In this document: positions 1 through 6,086 of the stretch, one piece after another
Numbering within the stretch: the first letter of the stretch is position 1
Layout of the letters: each line of letters starts with the position of its first letter
Source: an uncultured Acetatifactor sp.
GTDB lineage: Bacteria; Bacillota; Clostridia; Lachnospirales; Lachnospiraceae
Assembly (NCBI GenBank): GCA_947644185.1
Contig: CANRZC010000152.1
Span: forward strand, 1-6,156
Direction of reading: 5' to 3'
DNA: 6,156 nucleotides
Made by a program: the position numbers and the translations under genes
The notes under the pieces: generated by a model
What the model saw: the letters and a program-made list of their open reading frames with translations, nothing else
Databases searched by the model: none
Told to the model about the DNA's origin: nothing

Positions 1-807
1 GAAGTAAAGAATCTAAAGAAAATATATACCACCCGATTGGGCGGCAACAAGGTCCAGGCTCTGGACAATGTAAGCTTCTGTGTAGAGCAGGGAGAATACG
101 TGGCCATCATGGGAGAGTCCGGCTCCGGCAAGACCACTCTGCTGAACATCATGGCCTCTCTGGACCGTCCCACCAGCGGCCAGGTGATCCTCTCCGGCAA
201 GAACATGGCAGATATTAGACAAAAGGATCTCTGCGCCTTCCGCCGGGATAATCTGGGCTTCGTCTTTCAGGACTTCAATCTCCTAGATACTCTGTCCCTT
301 CGGGACAATATCTTTCTGCCTTTGGTATTGGCTGGCAGTGACTATGCCAAAATGGAAAGCAGGCTTACACCTCTGGCCGCAAAGCTTGGCATTTCAGAGC
401 TTTTGGAAAAGTATCCCTATGAGGTATCTGGCGGGCAGAAGCAGCGGACAGCCGTGGCCAGAGCCTTAATTACGAATCCACAGATCCTACTGGCAGACGA
501 GCCCACCGGCGCACTGGATTCCAAAGCCTCTGACAGGCTGCTTCGCATTTTCGCAGAAGTAAATGGCGGCGGGCAGACCATCCTCATGGTGACCCACAGC
601 ACCCAGGCGGCCAGCCGGGCCGGACGGGTACTCTTCATCAAGGATGGCTCCATCTACAACCAGATTTACCGGGGTAAGCTCACAGACGATGAAATGTACC
701 AGAAAATATCGGATACGCTCACTGTATTGCACGCAGAAAATACGCGGATCCAGAAGGCGCAGGCAGATTCCCGCATCTCGTCCATCACAGGAAAGGAGGA
801 CGCATAA
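1..807 (+). CDS. BceA-like ABC transporter ATP-binding protein (5' partial)
   Basis: This is the nucleotide-binding subunit of a peptide-resistance ABC transporter. It hydrolyses ATP in the cytoplasm to drive its membrane partner. The reading frame is open from base 1 (EVKNLKKIYTTR) and runs to TAA at 805-807. The true start therefore lies a few codons before the window, and the in-frame TTG at 37 is not the start. All catalytic motifs are visible: Walker A GESGSGKTT (112-138), Q-loop Gln in VFQDF (268-270), ABC signature VSGGQKQR (424-447), Walker B ILLADEP with catalytic Glu (499-501), D-loop ALDS, and switch His in MVTHS (595-597). After the ATPase core comes a short tail with KDGSIYNQIYRG and MYQKI, which I associate with the BceA/VraF/YxdL group rather than LolD/MacB. 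The 268 visible residues fit the usual family length. The stop codon abuts the ATG of the permease, so the two are translated together. The exact substrate cannot be read from this subunit; the family handles bacitracin, nisin and other cell-wall-targeting peptides. Confidence 0.95.
   Translation, partial: EVKNLKKIYTTRLGGNKVQALDNVSFCVEQGEYVAIMGESGSGKTTLLNIMASLDRPTSGQVILSGKNMADIRQKDLCAFRRDNLGFVFQDFNLLDTLSLRDNIFLPLVLAGSDYAKMESRLTPLAAKLGISELLEKYPYEVSGGQKQRTAVARALITNPQILLADEPTGALDSKASDRLLRIFAEVNGGGQTILMVTHSTQAASRAGRVLFIKDGSIYNQIYRGKLTDDEMYQKISDTLTVLHAENTRIQKAQADSRISSITGKEDA
792..799 (+). promoter_or_regulatory. Ribosome binding site of the BceB-like permease
   Basis: AAAGGAGG lies inside the last codons of the ATPase gene, 8 bases before the ATG at 808. 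It is a near-perfect anti-16S match and fixes the permease start. The stop TAA directly touches the ATG, which points to coupled translation of the two subunits. Confidence 0.85.
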
Positions 808-2808
808 ATGACTACAGCAAAGAAAAGGCCCGCAGGCCTCCTGCCCAGGATGGCAGTCTCCAACATTCGCAAGAATACCACTACCTATCTGCCTTACATT
901 GGTGTCAGCACCTTTGCCATGTTCACTTACTTTGTCTTTGACCTGATACTGAAAAATGATATCATGTACACCCTGCCAAAAGGCGGCTATACGCTGATGT
1001 TAGTCACCATTGGCTTCTGGCTGTTGGGAATCATCATGGTGCCATTCCTCTATTATACCAACAGCTTTCTGATCAAGCGGCGCAAGAAGGAGCTGGGGTT
1101 ATACAGCATGTTAGGGCTGGAGAAAAAGCATATAGGCATCATGATGTTCTGGGAGAGCGTCATTGTATACATCTGCGTCATGGCAGCCGCCATCGTCCTG
1201 GGGCTGGTGTTCTCCAGGCTCATCTTTCTACTCCTGTTGAATCTGGCAAAAATGCAGGTCAACGTGACCTTTTCCGTAAGTCCTGCAGCCATCACCCAAA
1301 CGCTGCTGTTCTACGCCTTCATCACTGCCCTGAATCTCACAGTAAATCTGATTCAGGTAGGCAAGGCTAACCCTGTGGAGCTCATGAGCGATTCCAGAAA
1401 GGGGGAGAAGGAGCCCCGGCATATCCTGCTCTGGAGCATCATCGGTGCCTGTGCGCTGGCGGCTGGCTATTCCCTCGCCATCTCCTCAAAGCTGGCTGTT
1501 CAGGTATTTACAGATTTCTTCCTGGCGGTCTTCCTGGTGGTCCTGGGCACTTACTTCCTTTTCACTTCCGGAAGTATAGCCGTTCTTCGCTTCCTGAAGA
1601 AACGCAAGAAATTTTACTACCGCCCGGAACATTTCGTCACAGTCTCTGGCATGCTCTACCGCATGAAGAAAAATGCCGCCAGCCTGTCCAATATCTGCGT
1701 CTTCTCCACCATGGTCATCATCACGGCCGTGTGCACGGTGGTGGTCTATCTGGATATGGATACCATTGTAAGCTCCAATTTCCGGCGGGTATTCGAGATC
1801 ACCTGCTTCGGAAATGCAGATACGGATTCTCCCGCCTTGCTGCAAGATGTGGCGGCCCTGGCGGAAGAGAATCATGTAACCCTGGAGGAGGAATTCCTCT
1901 TCGACAGCATTGAGGTGCGCACCTTAAAGGACGAGAATTCTTTCCTGTTCTGGGACGGTTCGAGCAATATGTTTACAGATATGGAAATTCTGCTCCTGAT
2001 GACCCAGGATGAGTATGAATTGATGTCCGGGACCTCCGTCAGCCTGGCCCCGGATGAAGTCCTTGTCTACAGCAGCGGCCCGGATTTTGCCGAAGATACT
2101 ATCCTTTTCCAGACATTGGAATATCGGGTGAAAGAAGAAATCTATGAATGCGGCATCAGCAGAAAGACGCCAAACAGCGCCTTTGCAAACTCCTATGTAG
2201 TAATATTTTCTGACCCAGGGGAGGTATCAAAGGTGTGCCAGACATTTCAGGTAGACAGCACACAGTCCCACACTTATTTCTATGGCTTTCATCCCCAGGG
2301 AGATGAGGCGGATATCGACGCCTTCTCCGCAGCTTTGAGCCAGCGTGTAAGCACGGCACCAGGCTTTGCCGGGTACAGCGACCACAGAGGCGAAATGGCT
2401 GACCAGCGGAGCATGTATGGCGGGCTGCTGTTCATAGGCATTTTCTTCTGCATCATTTTCCTGATCTGCCTGCTGATCATCATGTACTATAAGCAGCTCA
2501 CGGAGGGCTTTGAGGACCAGAAGAATTTCGAGGTCATGCAGCAGGTAGGGATGAGCGACACAGAAATCAAGCGCACCATCCGAACACAGATCAGCATGGT
2601 ATTCGGATTGCCGCTGGCAGGAGCTTTTCTCCATACCGCAGTGGGCATGCGCATGGTATATATGCTTTTAGGCGCCATCGGCTTCTTCGAGTCCGCGCTT
2701 TTAATGGGCTGTACCGTGGCAGGTTGCCTGGTGTTCGCCCTTGTTTACAGCTTCAGTTATAAGCGGACTTCCATGGCTTATTACAGAATTGTCAGACAGA
2801 TGAACTAG
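808..2808 (+). CDS. BceB-like ABC transporter permease (FtsX-type, peptide resistance)
   Basis: This is the membrane subunit partnering the preceding ATPase. Family members (BceB, VraG, YxdM) free cell-wall lipid intermediates from peptide antibiotics and signal to a BceS-type histidine kinase. The 666 residues show the family layout of ten helices: about 27-48, 62-84, 113-140, 160-184, 206-226, 233-256, 295-316, 538-560, 594-614 and 628-650. Between helices 7 and 8 (about 317-535) is a loop of some 220 residues that should face outside; in this family it determines which peptide is recognised. The N-terminal MAVSNIRKN and the cytosolic stretch KRRKKELGLYSMLGL after helix 2 resemble the FtsX-type coupling region. 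The matching segment after helix 8 reads FEVMQQVGMSDTEIKRTI. The start is set by the strong ribosome site 8 bases upstream. Length and topology look complete, with no internal breaks. A BceRS-type two-component system is expected nearby but none is seen in the window. The family call is firm; substrate is unknown. Confidence 0.95.
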   Translation: MTTAKKRPAGLLPRMAVSNIRKNTTTYLPYIGVSTFAMFTYFVFDLILKNDIMYTLPKGGYTLMLVTIGFWLLGIIMVPFLYYTNSFLIKRRKKELGLYSMLGLEKKHIGIMMFWESVIVYICVMAAAIVLGLVFSRLIFLLLLNLAKMQVNVTFSVSPAAITQTLLFYAFITALNLTVNLIQVGKANPVELMSDSRKGEKEPRHILLWSIIGACALAAGYSLAISSKLAVQVFTDFFLAVFLVVLGTYFLFTSGSIAVLRFLKKRKKFYYRPEHFVTVSGMLYRMKKNAASLSNICVFSTMVIITAVCTVVVYLDMDTIVSSNFRRVFEITCFGNADTDSPALLQDVAALAEENHVTLEEEFLFDSIEVRTLKDENSFLFWDGSSNMFTDMEILLLMTQDEYELMSGTSVSLAPDEVLVYSSGPDFAEDTILFQTLEYRVKEEIYECGISRKTPNSAFANSYVVIFSDPGEVSKVCQTFQVDSTQSHTYFYGFHPQGDEADIDAFSAALSQRVSTAPGFAGYSDHRGEMADQRSMYGGLLFIGIFFCIIFLICLLIIMYYKQLTEGFEDQKNFEVMQQVGMSDTEIKRTIRTQISMVFGLPLAGAFLHTAVGMRMVYMLLGAIGFFESALLMGCTVAGCLVFALVYSFSYKRTSMAYYRIVRQMN

Positions 2809-2840
2809 GTAGTGAGGCGTGCATATGATGAGCCAGAAAA

Positions 2841-2862
2841 GGCCCCGGATTTCTCCGGGGCC
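2841..2862. terminator. Bidirectional intrinsic terminator between convergent genes
   Basis: A perfect 9-bp stem GGCCCCGGA / TCCGGGGCC encloses a 4-base loop (TTTC on plus). On the minus strand it is followed directly by TTTT and preceded by AAA, so it fits the end of the minus-strand gene stopping at 2882. On the plus strand a C then TTT follows, a weaker U-run, and it sits 32 bases after the permease stop. One hairpin therefore appears to serve both converging units, more strongly for the minus strand. Confidence 0.85.
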
Positions 2863-2881
2863 CTTTAAAACCTCTCCTACT

Positions 2882-4282
2882 TCACTTGAATTCCTCCACA
2901 TAAGCCTCCAGATTCAGTCCAGTGGCATTCTCAAATGCCCTGGCCCAATCCTTGCTACAATAAAACACAAGAGCCCCCTGGCCATCGTCAAATGTGGCGT
3001 AGAATCTCTCCGAAACATCCTCCTTCTCAAGCATGCCGTTGTAAATCCCCAAAACTTTTGGGTCAATCCAGTCATTCTCCACATTCATCTCCCAGGAATG
3101 CTCCTGTCCTTCCCATTCCAGGGAAACCGTTATGGTCCCAGTCCCCTTTTCCCAGTCCATGTCCTCTATGTCTTCCTGAATGTTCTCCACACTGTCCAGA
3201 ATGCTGCCGGCAGAAAGCTCTTTCATCCCTTCTAACACCCAGATATAATTTGTGGAAATATCAAAGCTTTCAAAATCAAACCAGAATACTTCTGTCCCCT
3301 GGTCTACGTCACCCCAGGCCAGATTCAGCAGCAGCCATGTATAGGGATATTCCTCCACATATGTCTTCGTCTCGTCATCTTCCATATAGTCCCACAGGGT
3401 CTCCTCCAGCTCATCTGGAATGGTAAACCCAAAGGATCGCAATACAAACATCTGCTCCTCAAAAGAGACATAGTCAGGGGATATATTTCTCTGTGGACTC
3501 TTATACACCACATAGAAAATACCTGCAATCAATCCCACTATCATAATACCTGTCAACAGGGAAAGAATCCGTCTCGATGTGTCCTTCTTCTGCTTCCCTA
3601 AAAGAATTGGAAGCTGCTTTTCCCTACACAGCTCTTTTAGGCTTTCTATCTGTTCCTTCCCCTCCATGTCCCCTTTCAAAAGACCAAAAAAGCCTCTTTT
3701 ATCTTTCTTGAAAAAGAAAAGTTCCCTGTCAGTCTCCACCATACAAAGCAGGCTCTCCCAGGGTACCATAACAATATTTTTCCCTGATATATTTTGAAGG
3801 CTCCGCCATAACCCAGTCTCAGTAATGACCACTTCCCAGTCTCCGTAGCTATCCTGGGCCGTTCCTCTGCTAACCTGTCGTCTTATCTCTTTCTCCGGGG
3901 GCTCTATCTGCTTCCGCAACAGTAATAAGAAAATGATTCCGATAAACAGCGCCACAAAAGCAATCCCTTCTCCATCAGGCACTTTCCACGCTACCCAGCA
4001 TAGAAAACCCACAAATACAGCCACCAGGAACTTCCAGGCCATATGATCTTTCTTCTGCTTTCCCAGAGTCCCGGCTGCAATAACCTCTGCGGCATCGGTC
4101 ATCATCTGTACCCACTCCTCTTCCCCTAGCGGAAAGGAGAAGCTGAAATATACCTTGCCCTGTTCTTTTTTCGCGAATGCTATAGATCCCTCCCCGGCCT
4201 GTGCCTGGGAACCCATTATGGACTCCACAAACCTGTCTATCTCCTGCTCCTGCGCAAATACCCGCAGGGAATGGGATACCAT
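2882..4282 (-). CDS. C-terminal piece of the frameshifted YcxB-like protein, with unknown outer domain
   Basis: This 466-residue open frame overlaps the N-terminal piece by 46 bases and continues the same ancestral gene from LRVF (residue 6). It holds the end of the first YcxB-like domain, a Ser/Ala/Lys linker, and the strand KVYFSFSF that opens the second module. Two helices follow (about 83-99 and 105-123), then a second YcxB-like domain (about 148-226, with ITETGLW, VPWESLLCMVETD, LKELCREK). Helix five (about 238-260) has KQKK and RR on its inner side. Residues 261-466 should therefore be extracellular. They are acidic and rich in Trp, Phe and Tyr (TEVFWFDFESFDIS, VSLEWEGQEHSWEM, DDGQGALVFYCSKDWA) and match no family I can name. 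The ATG at 4282 lacks a good ribosome site and encodes five residues (VSHSL region) only because of the shift, so independent translation is doubtful. The stop TGA is 20 bases from the terminator hairpin. Confidence 0.7.
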   Translation of the reverse strand: MVSHSLRVFAQEQEIDRFVESIMGSQAQAGEGSIAFAKKEQGKVYFSFSFPLGEEEWVQMMTDAAEVIAAGTLGKQKKDHMAWKFLVAVFVGFLCWVAWKVPDGEGIAFVALFIGIIFLLLLRKQIEPPEKEIRRQVSRGTAQDSYGDWEVVITETGLWRSLQNISGKNIVMVPWESLLCMVETDRELFFFKKDKRGFFGLLKGDMEGKEQIESLKELCREKQLPILLGKQKKDTSRRILSLLTGIMIVGLIAGIFYVVYKSPQRNISPDYVSFEEQMFVLRSFGFTIPDELEETLWDYMEDDETKTYVEEYPYTWLLLNLAWGDVDQGTEVFWFDFESFDISTNYIWVLEGMKELSAGSILDSVENIQEDIEDMDWEKGTGTITVSLEWEGQEHSWEMNVENDWIDPKVLGIYNGMLEKEDVSERFYATFDDGQGALVFYCSKDWARAFENATGLNLEAYVEEFK

Positions 4283-4677
4283 ACCTTTCTCTTTCCATTG
4301 GCACCCATTACCAGAATAAGGAGCCTGCCAGTCCTTCTGACCCCGGTAAAGCTGCCACAGGAAATCTCATTGTATTGCCCTCCCTGCGAATCCTGCTTCA
4401 GCATCCCCTCCTCTACCCATATGGTGCACGTCTTTTCCCCAAAGCGGTCCTTTAGCCTGGCGTAATTTTCGGCTATAAAGCGCACAAATAGAAAAACTAT
4501 CGCCAACAATATGGCAATGATATAAAACCCTAGCTCCCGGAAGAAAATACATTCAAATGCTATTATTGCCACTATCAGCAGCCATCTGGAGATACGAGAG
4601 CGCTGTTGTTCCTTTATCATCTGAAAGCACAACTCTTTGAGCTCTTGTTTTGTCATTTGAAAAGTGTATTTTTTCAT
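4237..4677 (-). CDS. N-terminal piece of the frameshifted YcxB-like protein
   Basis: This 146-residue reading frame starts at ATG 4677 and ends at the stop created by the frameshift. It contains a basic N-terminal helix, two membrane helices (about 32-47 and 51-70) and most of the first YcxB-like domain (IWVEEGMLKQ to VWYPIP). The last nine residues, CGYLRRSRR, are out-of-frame. An ATG at 4725 would add 16 residues, but MKKYTFQMTKQE at 4677 matches the start of the neighbouring paralogue exactly, and GGGAGGAG lies between the two candidates, so 4677 is preferred. If the frameshift is real, a small two-helix protein with an incomplete cytosolic domain would be made. The upstream paralogue ends 70 bases before it, so the two are probably co-transcribed. 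Confidence 0.7.
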   Translation of the reverse strand: MKKYTFQMTKQELKELCFQMIKEQQRSRISRWLLIVAIIAFECIFFRELGFYIIAILLAIVFLFVRFIAENYARLKDRFGEKTCTIWVEEGMLKQDSQGGQYNEISCGSFTGVRRTGRLLILVMGANGKRKVWYPIPCGYLRRSRR

Positions 4678-4689
4678 TGCTTGCTCTTT

Positions 4690-4697
4690 CTCCTCCC
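4690..4697 (-). promoter_or_regulatory. Ribosome binding site of the downstream YcxB-like gene
   Basis: GGGAGGAG on the minus strand lies 12 bases before ATG 4677. The spacing is somewhat long but the match is strong. It lies inside the alternative extension from ATG 4725, which supports the shorter start. Confidence 0.55.
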
Positions 4698-4747
4698 TGC
4701 CAAATCTGCCTTTTTGAGCTACCATACCTTATGTACCATATATACGT

Positions 4748-5995
4748 TTAAGTCCAGGCCATTCTAAATCCCAATAGAGTCAGACGAAAAATAACACCCC
4801 CAAAAATTGCTATCAAACTTACTATTATTATAAGCCCCTCCAACATAGTACAAATCCAGCGTGGCGCATATTTCTTCCGTTTTCCCGCAAGAATTTGCAG
4901 ATTTTTTTCCCTGCACAGTTCTTTTAGGTTTTCTATCTGTTCTCTGCCCTCCGTAGCCGTTTTCAAAAGCTGGATAAAACCTTTATCATTTTTTAGAAAA
5001 AAGAGGAGTTCTACATCGGTCTCCACCATGCAATAAAGGTCTTCCCAAGGTACCGTATTCCCAGTTGTCCCTGACCCATTTTGTATGCTCTGCCATATTC
5101 CCGCCTCTGTAATGGATATTTCCCAGTTCGCACAATCATTCTGGGCCCCTTCTATACGAGCCTGTTTTTTAATATATTCCTCGGGATTTTTGATTTGTGC
5201 CAACAACCATATCATAAAAAATATTGCCAGGAACAGCGCAATATAAGCTATCCATTCTGCTTTCAACACTTGCCACAATATCCAGCATAGATAGCCAAGC
5301 AGCATTGCTTTCAGAATCTTTCGAATCATATGTCTTTTCTTCGGCTTTCTCAGCATTTTGGACTGACAAACTTCTCTGCTATCTATCCTCATTCTCAACT
5401 GTTCTTCCTTGCCCACATGAAAGGAAAAGCTGAAATATACCTGCCCATTCTGATCTTTTTCAGATAGTTTGCCCTGTCCCTCATCTCTTGATGTGACAGC
5501 CTTCTCCCTATCCTGTGCCTTTAGGCTCTTTATAGCCCCCACAAATCTATCCACCTCCTGCTGGTTCATAAATACCCGTAGGGGAATGGGATACCAGGCA
5601 ATGGTCTTTTCATCCCCATATATTCCCAACATAAGTAGATTACGAGTTCTCTTTATCACTGTAATACGGTTACAGGAACTCTCACTATAATGTCCCCTTC
5701 CCATGTCCTGCTTTATCATACCATCCTCTATCCACAAGGTTCTGATATTTTCATACAAGTCCTTCTTCATGCCGAAATAATTTCTCACTACGTAAATGAA
5801 AAGTATGGCAATTAACACAAACGACCAGAATGCAATAAAATACGGTGCCGCTTCTGGAGCAATGCTAGCTATAAATGCCACCAACGCCGCCAGCAATAAC
5901 CATTTCAAAAGCTTCCAACGCTTTTGTTCCCATATCATCTTAAGGCATAATTCCAGGATTTCTTGTTTTGTCATCTGAAAGGTGTATTTTTTCAC
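4748..5995 (-). CDS. Double-YcxB membrane protein, lacking the C-terminal extracellular domain
   Basis: This 415-residue protein has unknown function and belongs to the YcxB-like group. It has two successive modules. Module one: N-terminal MKKYTFQMTKQE, helices about 29-45 and 51-71, cytosolic YcxB-like domain about 85-156 (LWIEDGMIKQ, WYPIPLRVF, EVDRFV). Module two, after a charged linker: VYFSFSF strand, helices about 229-244 and 247-267, domain about 289-364 (ISITEAGIW, VPWEDLYCMVETD, LKELCREK). A final helix (about 380-405) has KRKK on its inner side, and only about ten residues follow. The tandem downstream paralogue has a further 206 residues there; this copy seems to have lost them by deletion (see the remnant at 4751-4769). 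By hand alignment the second YcxB domains are about 60% identical over 77 residues. The start is GTG at 5995, supported by AAGGAG upstream and by the MKKYTFQMTKQE match. It is visibly more AT-rich than the transporter genes. It leads a likely two-gene transcript and may or may not be functional. Confidence 0.85.
   Translation of the reverse strand: MKKYTFQMTKQEILELCLKMIWEQKRWKLLKWLLLAALVAFIASIAPEAAPYFIAFWSFVLIAILFIYVVRNYFGMKKDLYENIRTLWIEDGMIKQDMGRGHYSESSCNRITVIKRTRNLLMLGIYGDEKTIAWYPIPLRVFMNQQEVDRFVGAIKSLKAQDREKAVTSRDEGQGKLSEKDQNGQVYFSFSFHVGKEEQLRMRIDSREVCQSKMLRKPKKRHMIRKILKAMLLGYLCWILWQVLKAEWIAYIALFLAIFFMIWLLAQIKNPEEYIKKQARIEGAQNDCANWEISITEAGIWQSIQNGSGTTGNTVPWEDLYCMVETDVELLFFLKNDKGFIQLLKTATEGREQIENLKELCREKNLQILAGKRKKYAPRWICTMLEGLIIIVSLIAIFGGVIFRLTLLGFRMAWT
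4751..4769 (-). other. Out-of-frame remnant of the lost C-terminal domain end
   Basis: The minus-strand bases ATTTAGAATGGCCTGGACT align with ATTTGAGAATGCCACTGGACT at 2936-2916, the extreme 3' end of the downstream paralogue, with about 18 matching positions and small gaps. Continuing left in that other frame gives GLDLNVYM, resembling GLNLEAYV of the sister's tail. In the open frame these same bases encode FRMAWT before the stop. This suggests a deletion that joined the fifth helix to the old 3' end out of frame. The alignment was made by hand and is short. Confidence 0.5.
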
Positions 5996-6003
5996 TTAGT
6001 TCT

Positions 6004-6010
6004 TCTCCTT
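6004..6010 (-). promoter_or_regulatory. Ribosome binding site for the GTG start at 5995
   Basis: AAGGAGA on the minus strand lies 8 bases before GTG 5995. The match and spacing are good, and this decides a non-ATG start that would otherwise be uncertain. No in-frame ATG upstream offers a better option. Confidence 0.8.
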
Positions 6011-6077
6011 ACTGGGTGCTTACTCTCCCTGTTTCCATGTCTCCTTAATCAGAAGCTGCGCCTTAATGCCCATCTCC

Positions 6078-6086
6078 ATTTTAACA
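6078..6086 (-). promoter_or_regulatory. Possible extended -10 promoter for the YcxB-like pair
   Basis: TGTTAAAAT on the minus strand fits an extended -10 (TGnTAAAAT, five of six in the hexamer) in an AT-rich patch, about 83 bases before the GTG start. The -35 position (TAGCTT at 6101-6106) is poor, as is usual for extended -10 promoters. It would give a leader of about 75 bases. Bases 6107-6156 further upstream show nothing I recognise. Confidence 0.35.

Larger units (their letters stand above)
2882..4677 (-). pseudogene. Frameshifted double-YcxB membrane protein with extracellular C-terminal domain
   Basis: Read as one gene, this would encode about 598 residues once one base is restored. 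Predicted order: short N-terminal strand and helix (MKKYTFQMTKQE), membrane helices about 32-47 and 51-70, first YcxB-like domain, charged linker, a second such module, a fifth membrane helix (about 370-392), and a 206-residue outer domain. The break is at 4267-4269, where the minus strand reads ATTCCCTGCGGG. The tandem sister gene reads ATTCCCCTACGGG at the same codons and keeps WYPIP-LRVF in frame. Here WYPIP continues as nine unrelated residues to a stop at 4237, while LRVF resumes in the next frame. Both halves are otherwise clean and clearly homologous to the sister, so the lesion is recent, or a sequencing or assembly error in a short homopolymer. ATG 4677 is chosen because MKKYTFQMTKQE is identical to the sister's start. 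Function is unknown. Confidence 0.8.
2882..5995 (-). repeat. Tandem duplication of a double-YcxB membrane protein gene
   Basis: The units 5995-4748 and 4677-2882 are diverged direct copies separated by 70 bases. Their first twelve codons specify the same residues with nearly identical bases. The order of helices and YcxB-like domains is the same, and characteristic segments recur (WYPIP..RVF, YFSFSF, VPWE, CMVETD, EGxEQIE, LKELCREK). The copies have diverged to roughly 60% protein identity in the best-conserved part, so the duplication itself is old. The later damage differs: the upstream copy has lost its outer domain, the downstream copy carries a frameshift. Confidence 0.85.

Noticed and set aside
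37..39. TTG at 37 as the ATPase start
   Set aside because: The frame is open to base 1 and the preceding residues (EVKNLKKIYTTR) are the normal first strand of this ATPase family.
2819..3426. Plus-strand open frames opposite the C-terminal part of the YcxB-like gene
   Set aside because: They lie antisense to a frame with clear homology to the tandem paralogue, are Pro/Ser-rich low-complexity translations, and lack ribosome sites.
2882..4282. Independent gene starting at ATG 4282
   Set aside because: The start falls in the middle of a conserved domain, only AAAGG directly touching the ATG resembles a ribosome site, and homology to the sister runs through the junction in the other frame.
4264..4285. 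Programmed -1 ribosomal frameshifting joining the two pieces
   Set aside because: The zero frame reads CCC ATT CCC TGC, which does not form an X XXY YYZ slippery heptamer, I see no strong downstream stem, and the sister gene reads the same codons in frame with one extra C. A plain one-base loss is simpler.
4678..4725. Start of the downstream YcxB-like gene at ATG 4725
   Set aside because: The added 16 residues (MVAQKGRFGREEKEQA) have no counterpart in the paralogue and would be encoded by the ribosome site region itself.
2882..5995. A functional immunity system combining the BceAB-like transporter with the YcxB-like pair
   Set aside because: The genes converge on a shared terminator and are not co-transcribed; adjacency alone does not support a joint system.
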